This document shows positions 17,103 to 22,718 of a DNA stretch of 22,852 bases, in pieces. Source of the stretch: Gemmatimonadota bacterium (lineage in GTDB: Bacteria > Gemmatimonadota > Gemmatimonadetes > Gemmatimonadales > Gemmatimonadaceae); NCBI GenBank assembly GCA_947457715.1, contig CANGXK010000004.1, forward strand, positions 1-22,852. Direction: 5' to 3'. The notes below the pieces were generated by a model. The model saw only the letters and a program-made list of their open reading frames with translations, searched no databases and was not told where the DNA came from. Position numbers and translations under genes: made by a program. Position 1 is the stretch's first letter. Every line of letters starts with the position of its first letter.

Positions 17103-18179
17103 GTGCACGTCGCGATCGAAGCCATCAAGCTGCTGCACGAGCGTCGGGGCATCGGTCGCTACATGCGCAACCTGCTGCCACAGATGGCCATGCGGGACCC
17201 GCAGCTTCGCTTCACGGTGTACGTGCGGCGCGAGGGCGACATCGCGCCGTTGCGCGCGCAATTGGCCGCATGGCATGCCGCATTGCCCGAGCGCACCACG
17301 ATCGCGCATGTGCGCGAACTGCCGCGCACCGATGCCGATGTGGTGTGGTATCCGTGGAACTTCATCACGGTGGCCGCTCCGCACCGACCGATGGTGGTGA
17401 CGATGCACGACGTCGCGCCGATGCTGCAGCTTGACCACCGCTGGTGGAAGCTGCTCAAGCGGGTGCGCTTCACACGCCGCTACCGGCACACCATGCAGCG
17501 CGCCGCGGCGGTGCTCACGGTCTCGGAGTTCAGCAAGGGCGAGATCGTGCGCCACCTCGGCGCCGACGCCTCGCGCATCACCGTGACACCGCTCGCCGCC
17601 GACGACTTGGCCGTACAGGGTCCCGATGTGACGCGCCCGCTCGATGACGCGGGCATTGCCGGCCCATTCTTCATGACCGTCGGCGGTCAGGAAGGACGCA
17701 AGAACCTGGGTACGTTGTACCGGGCCATGGACGCGCTGTACGCGAACGGCATGCGCATTCCGCTCGTACAGTGCGGTCCCGGAATGTCGGCGCATACGCG
17801 CGCGCATGCCGGCCATGCGCCGTGGCTGCATCATGTGGGATTCGTGAGCGACGCCGAGCTGGTCACGTTATATCGCCGTGCGGTGGCCTTGGTGCTGCCG
17901 TCGCGCTACGAAGGCTTCGGCTTGCCGATGCTCGAGGCCATGCGCGCCGGATGCCCCGTGATCTGCGCGAACAGCAGCGCGTTGCCGGAAGTGGCCGGCG
18001 GCGCGGCGCGGCTGTTTCCCTGGGATGATGCCGACGCGCTGGCGGTGCAGATGACGCGACTGGCGAACGCCCCCGTGCTTCGCGCCGAACAGATCACGGC
18101 CGGCATTGGGCACGCGTCTCGCTTCACCTGGTCGCGCGCAGCCGATCAGACGCTGGCCTGCTTCGCGCAGTCGCGCTGA
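17103..18179 (+). CDS. GT4-type glycosyltransferase, first of a tandem pair
   Basis: This encodes 358 residues from a GTG two bases after the previous stop. It is a GT-B fold enzyme: the N-terminal nucleotide-free domain begins with HVAIEAIKLLHERRGIGRY (the GxGRY loop); the C-terminal domain shows PFFMTVGGQEGRKNLGTLY and SRYEGFGLPMLEAMRAG with the E-x7-E pair (Glu270, Glu278) that contacts the nucleotide sugar, then SALPEVAGGAA. It should be a retaining transferase acting at the cytoplasmic face, possibly in cell-surface polysaccharide or glycolipid synthesis; donor and acceptor are unknown. It is strikingly similar along its whole length to the next gene. Confidence 0.9.
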   Translation: MHVAIEAIKLLHERRGIGRYMRNLLPQMAMRDPQLRFTVYVRREGDIAPLRAQLAAWHAALPERTTIAHVRELPRTDADVVWYPWNFITVAAPHRPMVVTMHDVAPMLQLDHRWWKLLKRVRFTRRYRHTMQRAAAVLTVSEFSKGEIVRHLGADASRITVTPLAADDLAVQGPDVTRPLDDAGIAGPFFMTVGGQEGRKNLGTLYRAMDALYANGMRIPLVQCGPGMSAHTRAHAGHAPWLHHVGFVSDAELVTLYRRAVALVLPSRYEGFGLPMLEAMRAGCPVICANSSALPEVAGGAARLFPWDDADALAVQMTRLANAPVLRAEQITAGIGHASRFTWSRAADQTLACFAQSR

Positions 18180-18190
18180 CGATCCCGCCC

Positions 18191-19285
18191 ATGCATCTGG
18201 CCATCGAAGCCACCAAGCTGCTGGGCGAGCGGCGCGGGATCGGGCGCTACGTGCAAAATCTGCTGCGGCAGTTCGTGCAGCAACAGCCCACCATGCGCTT
18301 CACGATGTATGTCGCGCGCACCGAGGACGCGGCGCCACTCGCCGCGCTGCTGGATGCGTGGCACGAGCGACTGGGAGCGCGCACTACCATCGCGCACATC
18401 GACAGCTTGCCCGGCACCGAGGCCGACCTCGTGTGGTATCCGTGGAACCTCATCACCCGGGCCGTGCCCAAGCCGATGGTGGTGAGTACGCTCGATCTGG
18501 CGCCGATGCTGCGGCTGGACCATCAGTGGTGGCGTGTGCTCAAGCGATTCAAGCATCGCCGTCGGTATCAGCGTACCGCCGCGCACGCCACGGCGATCCT
18601 CACCATCTCTGGCTTCTGCAAGCGTGAAATCGTGGAGCGACTGCACGTCGATCCGGCGCGCGTGACCGTCACACTGCTGGCCGCGGACGACCTTCCGATC
18701 GACGAGGCGAGTGGTCCGCTGCCGGAACCGGCCGCGTCGATCATCGGCCCCTGCTTCCTGACGGTCGGTGGACAGGAGGGGCGCAAAAATCTGCGGACGT
18801 TGTACGACGCGATGGCGCTCCTGCATGCCGGCGGAATGGCCGTCCCCCTGCTGCAGTGTGGCCCCGGCCTGTCAGCGCACACGCGTGCGCTGTACGGCTC
18901 GGCGCCGTGGCTCACGCACTTGGGATACGTGACCGATCGGCAGCTGGTGGCACTCTATCGGCGCGCCACCGCACTGATTTTTCCGTCGCGCTATGAAGGG
19001 TTCGGGTTGCCGGTGCTGGAGGCCATGCGCGCGGGCGGTGCCGTGATCTGCGCCGACGCCAGTTCCCTCCCCGAGGTGGCCGGCGACGCGGCGCTGCGCG
19101 TGGCGTGGAACGATGCGCCCGCGCTGGCCGAGCAGATGCGGCGCATCCTGCAGGAACCGACGTTGCGCGAGACGCTGGTCGCGCGTGGTCGTGAGCAGGC
19201 CGCACGGTTCTCGTGGGCGGAGACCGCCGCGCAAACGCTGGGCTGCTTCGAGCGCGCCGCCGCCCAGCGCATTCAGCGTCGCTGA
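18191..19285 (+). CDS. GT4-type glycosyltransferase, second of a tandem pair
   Basis: This encodes 364 residues starting at an ATG 11 bp after the first copy. By eye well over half of the positions match the first copy, with shared blocks such as RRGIGRY, ARTTIAH/ERTTIAH, VWYPWN, WYPWN-flanking PMVV, LTVGGQEGRKNL and SRYEGFGLP. The E-x7-E pair is Glu269/Glu277. The differences cluster in the N-terminal (acceptor-side) domain and in short insertions near residues 175-185, so the two may add different residues or use different acceptors. Its 3' end overlaps the convergent mutM gene by 13 bp, leaving no room for a separate terminator. Confidence 0.9.
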   Translation: MHLAIEATKLLGERRGIGRYVQNLLRQFVQQQPTMRFTMYVARTEDAAPLAALLDAWHERLGARTTIAHIDSLPGTEADLVWYPWNLITRAVPKPMVVSTLDLAPMLRLDHQWWRVLKRFKHRRRYQRTAAHATAILTISGFCKREIVERLHVDPARVTVTLLAADDLPIDEASGPLPEPAASIIGPCFLTVGGQEGRKNLRTLYDAMALLHAGGMAVPLLQCGPGLSAHTRALYGSAPWLTHLGYVTDRQLVALYRRATALIFPSRYEGFGLPVLEAMRAGGAVICADASSLPEVAGDAALRVAWNDAPALAEQMRRILQEPTLRETLVARGREQAARFSWAETAAQTLGCFERAAAQRIQRR

Positions 19286-20061
19286 CAGCGCGGACAATAG
19301 AACGTGCTGCGTCCCGCCTGCGGCAATCGCTTGAGTGTCGCGCCACAGCGGCGACACGGTGCACCGTCGCGCCCGTACACGCGCCAGATCTCATTTTCGT
19401 GCTCATCATCGCGCCCGTAGTAGCGCCCGGCCGGTGCGGTTTCGAGGACATGACGAATGGCATCGCGCAGCCGTGCCGAGCGCGCGGGTGACATGGTGTT
19501 CGCCGCGGTCGCCGGATGAATACGCGCTTCCCAGAGTGCTTCTGACGCGTAGATGTTGCCCACGCCAGCCACCAGTTTTTGATCGAGGAGCGCCGGCTTG
19601 ATGGGTCCGCGCCGTCGCGCGAGCGCCGTGCGAAAGCCGTCGGGAGTGAAGTCGTCGGTGAGCGGCTCGGGGCCGATCGCCGGCAGCACAAGCGCCCCGG
19701 GGGCATGAAGACGCACGATGCCAAGGGCCCGGCTGTCCACCAGCGACACGCGCACGCCATCCGCGGTCTCCAGCCGTAGACGCTCATGACGGGGCGGCTC
19801 GTCGCCCACCCGGCTGAAGGCCCAGTCCCCGGTCATACGGAAGTGCACCTCGAGCATCGATCCGTCGTGAAGGTGCACCAGTTGGATCTTCGCTCGGCGT
19901 TCCACCCGGACGATCGCAAGCCCTTCGGCCGCCCGTCGGGCCGCCTCCGGCAGATACTGCTGCTGGGAAGGGTGGAGCGGTTCGAGTCGGGCGATCACGC
20001 GTCCGGCAACGGCCTCCCGCAGTCGGTTGGCGGCGAATTCGACTTCTGGCAATTCGGGCAT
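19273..20061 (-). CDS. mutM: Formamidopyrimidine-DNA glycosylase (Fpg/MutM)
   Basis: This encodes 262 residues from the ATG at 20061. An ATG 51 bp upstream must be wrong because the mature enzyme needs Pro2 exposed as its nucleophile. Start MPELPEVE supplies Pro2 and Glu3, and ERRAKIQLVHL supplies Lys58. The H2TH domain is LLDQKLVAGVGNIYASEALW, and the C-terminal zinc finger has Cys236, Cys239, Cys256, Cys259 with Arg251 in the loop. It removes 8-oxoguanine and formamidopyrimidines from DNA and nicks the abasic site. Of the base-flip wedge residues, Met76 and Arg111 are kept but the Phe is Leu113 (DSRALG instead of DPRRFG). It is monocistronic and divergent from the methyltransferase-like gene. 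Confidence 0.94.
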   Translation of the reverse strand: MPELPEVEFAANRLREAVAGRVIARLEPLHPSQQQYLPEAARRAAEGLAIVRVERRAKIQLVHLHDGSMLEVHFRMTGDWAFSRVGDEPPRHERLRLETADGVRVSLVDSRALGIVRLHAPGALVLPAIGPEPLTDDFTPDGFRTALARRRGPIKPALLDQKLVAGVGNIYASEALWEARIHPATAANTMSPARSARLRDAIRHVLETAPAGRYYGRDDEHENEIWRVYGRDGAPCRRCGATLKRLPQAGRSTFYCPRCQRR

Positions 20062-20136
20062 GCGGAGGGGCGGGAGCGGGGGCACGGCGGAGTCGCGGAC
20101 CGATGGCGACACCGTTTCGCGAGAGCCTGCGGCACA

Positions 20137-20158
20137 GTCACGGCACCGTCACGGCACC
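20137..20158. repeat. 11-bp tandem duplication in the mutM upstream region
   Basis: GTCACGGCACC occurs twice back to back, about 75 bp upstream of the mutM start. No further copy is seen nearby. It could be a site for a regulator of mutM or simply a slippage product. Confidence 0.55.
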
Positions 20159-20224
20159 ATCCCAACTGTAATGCAGATGGACACTTGGAAGTTCGGGTAT
20201 CACAAATACGTCGGGGATTTCCTC

Positions 20225-20270
20225 TTGCGTTCCTGTCGAGGGCACCTACTTTATCCACATTCCATCCACA
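20225..20270 (+). promoter_or_regulatory. Candidate promoter overlapping a DnaA box
   Basis: TTGCGT (20225-20230) and TACTTT (20247-20252) are separated by 16 bp and resemble sigma-70 -35 and -10 boxes. A perfect DnaA-box consensus TTATCCACA lies at 20251-20259, overlapping the -10 and the expected start site. A weaker relative CCATCCACA follows one helical turn later (20262-20270). Bound DnaA would be expected to block or tune this promoter. The promoter call is by eye only. Confidence 0.45.
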
Positions 20271-20286
20271 CCAACGGGGCACCGTT

Positions 20287-21072
20287 ATTCATTCTCCCCG
20301 ATCGCTCAAATACGAGTACGAGCTTTACGTCGAAGGCGAGATCGAGGACTACAAGGACTCGGTGTCGCGCGGCGCGCTGCTCAAGATCGGCGACGAAGCC
20401 GTTGAGGTGCTGCGCAGGCAGGATCAGATCGCGCTCACCGAGATGGTCGTGTGGCAGGAAGTCGACCGGCTGATCACCAAGCGCTTGGGGCTGCCCACGT
20501 ACGCCATCTGGAAGCGGCGGCGTCTCAAGATACTTGAGCAGTACCGGAAGCCCGAGCACTGGGGCATCGACCCGAACGCGATGCTGGTGCGAGCCCTCGC
20601 CGACTCGAGCGACCGTCATGTCCTGGTCGCCGGTGCGGAGCGGGAGGGACCGGCACTGTATCTTGCGGCGAGAGGGTGCGCGGTGACGGCCGTGGAGCCC
20701 GCCGAGGACGCCGTGGAGCGCGTCGTGCGGGCGGCGCAAGCCGCTGGACTCACAGAGCGCGTTCGTGGCTACTGCGCCGGTCTTGGTGGCTGGGCGCCCG
20801 ACGTCGAACTGCATGGCGTTGTCTGCTCACCCACCGCGTTTGCCGGTCTCACCAGGCAGGATCGGGCCCGCGTGATCGAAGTGCTGCAGAGCGCGACCGT
20901 CGATGGCGGCGTGCATCTCGTGGAGACGATCGCGGCCGGCAGCGAAAGCATGCACGACGGCTTTCCCCTCGAAGAGCTGCGCTCGCGCTACCGGGGATGG
21001 ACCATCTCGGTCGAGAAGACGGTCGGGCTTCGCGAAACGTTCATGGCCCGGAAGGATTTCGCCGTCGCCTAG
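20287..21072 (+). CDS. Methyltransferase-like protein with N-terminal helical domain; start uncertain
   Basis: The conserved-looking protein begins around SLKYEYELYVEGEIEDYKDS and runs 261 residues. The N-terminal third is helical and charged (EAVEVLRRQDQIALTEMVVW, then WKRRRLKILEQYRKPEHWG). The rest looks like a Rossmann methyltransferase with a degenerate SAM motif (VLVAGAEREGPALYLAARG), an acidic end of strand 2 (AVEP) and late strands VVCSPTAF and GVHLVETI. There is no ATG, GTG or TTG near the expected N terminus: the annotated 5' end is an ATT at 20287, directly after a small hairpin (20273-20286). The alternatives are a TTG at 20185 adding 34 unlikely residues or an in-frame ATG about 150 bp downstream. 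I recall similar proteins only loosely, from Gemmatimonadota. Function unknown. Confidence 0.65.
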   Translation: MHSPRSLKYEYELYVEGEIEDYKDSVSRGALLKIGDEAVEVLRRQDQIALTEMVVWQEVDRLITKRLGLPTYAIWKRRRLKILEQYRKPEHWGIDPNAMLVRALADSSDRHVLVAGAEREGPALYLAARGCAVTAVEPAEDAVERVVRAAQAAGLTERVRGYCAGLGGWAPDVELHGVVCSPTAFAGLTRQDRARVIEVLQSATVDGGVHLVETIAAGSESMHDGFPLEELRSRYRGWTISVEKTVGLRETFMARKDFAVA

Positions 21073-21097
21073 CCATCGATGTGCGGGAACAGACGTG

Positions 21098-21133
21098 CCC
21101 GTGTGTCGTTTGCACACGGGTTTTTCGTTTTCG
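21098..21133 (+). terminator. Rho-independent terminator of the methyltransferase-like gene
   Basis: An 8-bp stem (CCCGTGTG at 21098-21105 with CACACGGG at 21113-21120), a 7-base loop and a T-rich tail TTTTTCGTTTTCG make a textbook terminator 26 bp after the stop codon. Confidence 0.88.
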
Positions 21134-21152
21134 TAACGTGTCAGTAGGACAC

Positions 21153-21185
21153 CGCCGACGTGCCCCACGTCGGCGTTTGGTTTTC
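21153..21185 (+). terminator. Second terminator-like hairpin
   Basis: A perfect 10-bp stem (CGCCGACGTG at 21153-21162 with CACGTCGGCG at 21166-21175), a 3-base loop CCC and then TTTGGTTTTC. It may back up the previous terminator, or regulate a transcript starting between the two hairpins and running into the small gene. Confidence 0.7.
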
Positions 21186-21227
21186 AAGTCATTGTCAATC
21201 AACATTTTGCGAAATTCCTCCGCGTGG

Positions 21228-21257
21228 CACTCACCGTGCATATCCATCCCGTGAGTG
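21228..21257. promoter_or_regulatory. Inverted repeat upstream of the small gene
   Basis: CACTCAC (21228-21234) and GTGAGTG (21251-21257) are perfect 7-bp arms around a 16-bp centre, 56 bp before the small gene. It is preceded by an AT-rich patch (about 21176-21215) that contains TTGTCA. It could be an operator or a leader hairpin. Confidence 0.4.
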
Positions 21258-21312
21258 GTCGACGTCTATACGATCCCGCAGCGTTCACATCAGGGGTGGA
21301 GGATCACCCGCA

Positions 21313-21504
21313 ATGCGTCTCCAAGAATCAGTTCTCGTTGTGCCGCAGCGCGAGCCTATGGGCATCGTGATCGCCGATGGTGGGCCGGGCGACCGTCCGT
21401 CGCGTTTTGCCGCCTTTGTGTGGGGTCCCGTGCCCGAGGACGAGGTGGTCGATACCGTCGTCCTCGTACCCGAGCTCGCCAAGGTGTGTGTCGCGGCCTG
21501 CTAA
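21313..21504 (+). CDS. Small protein (63 aa), unknown function
   Basis: This runs from an ATG at 21313 with a good GGAGG 11 bases upstream to a TAA, followed by a strong hairpin. The product starts MRLQESVLVVPQREPMGIVI and ends in VVLVPELAKVCVAAC. It is acidic and rich in Val and Pro, with two Cys at the very C terminus (CVAAC), and could form a small beta-structured domain. I recognise no family. Support comes from the ribosome-binding site, isolation between terminators and a protein-like composition. A start at an earlier in-frame ATG (21160) would run through the second terminator and is rejected. Confidence 0.6.
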   Translation: MRLQESVLVVPQREPMGIVIADGGPGDRPSRFAAFVWGPVPEDEVVDTVVLVPELAKVCVAAC

Positions 21505-21543
21505 CGTCGCCAGTGCACAGAAGGCCGTCATGGAAACGTGAGA

Positions 21544-21580
21544 GGCGCCGGCAGACATGCCGGCGCCTTCGCGTTTATAC
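21544..21580. terminator. Bidirectional terminator between the small gene and the H1-like gene
   Basis: A perfect 10-bp stem (GGCGCCGGCA at 21544-21553, TGCCGGCGCC at 21558-21567) with loop GACA lies between the two convergent genes. The plus side is followed by TTCGCGTTTATAC, the minus side by CTCTCACGTTTCC; both tails are only moderately U-rich. Confidence 0.7.
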
Positions 21581-21605
21581 AACTGCAAACGGCACGAACG
21601 GATGA

Positions 21606-21962
21606 TTACTCGGCGACAGGTGCCGGAGCGACAACCTTCTTGGCGCGCTTGGTGGCCTTGCGGGCTCCCTTCTTCGCCGCCTTCTTGGCTCCCTTCTTCG
21701 CCGCCTTCTTCGTCGCCTTCTTCGTAGCCTTCTTGGCCACCTTCTTCGTGGCCTTCTTGGCACCCTTCTTTACGGCCTTCTTAGCAATCTTGCGGGTCGC
21801 CTTCTTCGCGGTCTTGCGGGTCGCCTTCTTGGCCGCCTTCTTCACCGACTTCTTCACGGCCTTCTTCGCGCCCTTCTTCGCGACCTTGCGGGTCGCCTTC
21901 TTCGCGACCTTACGGCCACCCTTCTTTGCCGCCTTCTTGGCGGCCTTCTTGGCAGGAGCCAT
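21606..21962 (-). CDS. Histone H1-like lysine/alanine-rich DNA-binding protein
   Basis: This encodes 118 residues from the ATG at 21962, which has AGAGGA nine bases upstream; an ATG at 22043 would add a non-basic leader through the hairpin and is less likely. Apart from the short ends (MAPAK and VVAPAPVAE) it consists of repeated AKKA/ATKK/ARKA tetrads and pentads with no aromatic residues and no folded core, like the C-terminal tail of eukaryotic H1 and the bacterial HctB/AlgP-type proteins. It should bind DNA (or RNA) by charge and help compact the nucleoid or modulate transcription. The repeats make it prone to length change. Confidence 0.88.
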   Translation of the reverse strand: MAPAKKAAKKAAKKGGRKVAKKATRKVAKKGAKKAVKKSVKKAAKKATRKTAKKATRKIAKKAVKKGAKKATKKVAKKATKKATKKAAKKGAKKAAKKGARKATKRAKKVVAPAPVAE

Positions 21963-21998
21963 TTCGAAAATCCTCTCGAGGAGGTTTGGATCGCACTC

Positions 21999-22018
21999 CC
22001 TTTCCCCCGGTGGAAAGG
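21999..22018. promoter_or_regulatory. Inverted repeat in the leader of the H1-like gene
   Basis: CCTTTCC (21999-22005) and GGAAAGG (22012-22018) form a perfect 7-bp stem with a 6-base loop, 37 bp before the H1-like start. It could be a leader hairpin or an operator. No clear promoter boxes were identified. Confidence 0.4.
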
Positions 22019-22079
22019 TGAGCCCACACAAGACGCGGCGCATGCACCGCAGCCTTATGCGCTACACGGTCTCCTGAAG

Positions 22080-22490
22080 AGTCGTGCAGGTGGGTGTCCA
22101 CGCTAAGGAACAACGGGACCAGGCAGCAGTGCTGTGCAGCGCGACGCGCGGCCACACAGCGTATTCACGAATGACAGGCGAGATGCGCGCAAGGCACGGG
22201 ATGCCGATGGTGTCGTGGAAGGAGACGACACGAAAACCGCGCGGCTCACGCATCGCACCGGCGACAGCGGAGCAAGCCGTCGCTCCGCGCACAGGCGCGA
22301 GCAGCGACGACGAAACCGTGGGCTGAACCGTAGTGCGGTTCGCCACGCCAGAGGTGATCGCCGAAGCGACCGTGGACTGCTCGAGGAACTCGTGCCGTTT
22401 TATGGCCACGCGTTGCCGATGAGGATTGCGCACCCTGTTGCCGTGTTGCGAGAACCACGGAGACCCGGATGTGGACAGAACACGCAAGTC
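22080..22490. other. Long non-coding stretch with several inverted repeats
   Basis: No reading frame here looks like a real protein: both strands give Arg-, Ser- or Thr-rich translations without ribosome-binding sites. Visible inverted repeats are GCGGAGC/GCTCCGC (22267-22273/22282-22288), GAACCG/CGGTTC (22325-22330/22336-22341) and an enclosing CGAGCAG/CTGCTCG (22298-22304/22377-22383). A small RNA is possible but not shown; no match to RNase P RNA, tmRNA or SRP RNA was recognised. Confidence 0.4.
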
Positions 22491-22491
22491 G

Positions 22492-22526
22492 TTGAATTCA
22501 CGCGAATATACGCGTGGATAATTCAA
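22492..22526. promoter_or_regulatory. Near-palindrome overlapping a candidate tdh promoter
   Basis: Outer arms TTGAATT (22492-22498) and AATTCAA (22520-22526) and inner arms CACGCG (22499-22504) and CGCGTG (22511-22516) surround AATATA; three extra bases (GAT) break perfect symmetry. TTGAAT (22492-22497) and GATAAT (22517-22522) look like -35 and -10 boxes 19 bp apart, and the inner palindrome fills that spacer. Such a layout is typical of MerR-family regulated promoters; an ordinary repressor operator is also possible. Confidence 0.5.
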
Positions 22527-22599
22527 GTGCGCAATAGCGCGTATAAAGAACGCGCGCGATTACATCAAACGCGACGTCGTCGACAGGTGTGACGAACAC

Positions 22600-22645
22600 C
22601 GAAAAGTCCGGCCTTCCACGCGCTCTGTGCGCGTGCGACTTTTCG
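22600..22645 (+). promoter_or_regulatory. Two-tier hairpin in the tdh leader
   Basis: An outer 9-bp stem (CGAAAAGTC 22600-22608 with GACTTTTCG 22637-22645) encloses an inner perfect 7-bp stem (CACGCGC 22617-22623, loop TCTGT, GCGCGTG 22629-22635). A lopsided internal loop of eight bases on the 5' side (22609-22616) faces one base on the 3' side. It fits no riboswitch class that I recognise. Confidence 0.55.
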
Positions 22646-22669
22646 CGTTCCAACCGCACGACGACCTCT

Positions 22670-22702
22670 CCGGCTGTGCGCGGTCAACGCCGCGCACGCC
22701 GG
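22670..22702 (+). promoter_or_regulatory. Long hairpin just upstream of the tdh ribosome-binding site
   Basis: CCGGC then, after one bulged T, GTGCGCGG (22670-22683) pairs with CCGCGCAC-GCCGG (22690-22702) around loop TCAACG, giving 13 base pairs with one bulge. It ends 8 bp before the GGGAG ribosome-binding site, so it could influence translation start. Confidence 0.55.
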
Positions 22703-22718
22703 TTCTCCTGGGAGCGAC

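Noticed and set aside
20171..20290. Frame starting MQMDTWKFGYHKYVG as the true N terminus of the methyltransferase-like protein joined by a frameshift
   Set aside because: It passes through the promoter-like boxes and the DnaA box, and the downstream part of that frame is a shadow; nothing indicates a slippery site.
22440..22530. DnaA-like boxes (CGTGGATAA at 22513, TGTGGACAG at 22472) as a replication origin
   Set aside because: Only two imperfect boxes, no dnaA/dnaN neighbours and no AT-rich unwinding region.
22134..22592. Overlapping open frames on both strands in the non-coding stretch before tdh
   Set aside because: Low-complexity Arg-rich (plus) and Ser/Thr-rich (minus) translations, no start signals, and they run through the promoter-like palindrome.
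22600..22616. AAAGTCCGG as a fragment of RNase P RNA
   Set aside because: The surrounding conserved GAGGAAAGTCCGGGC context and the distal ACAGAAA element are absent, and the bases are part of a local hairpin.
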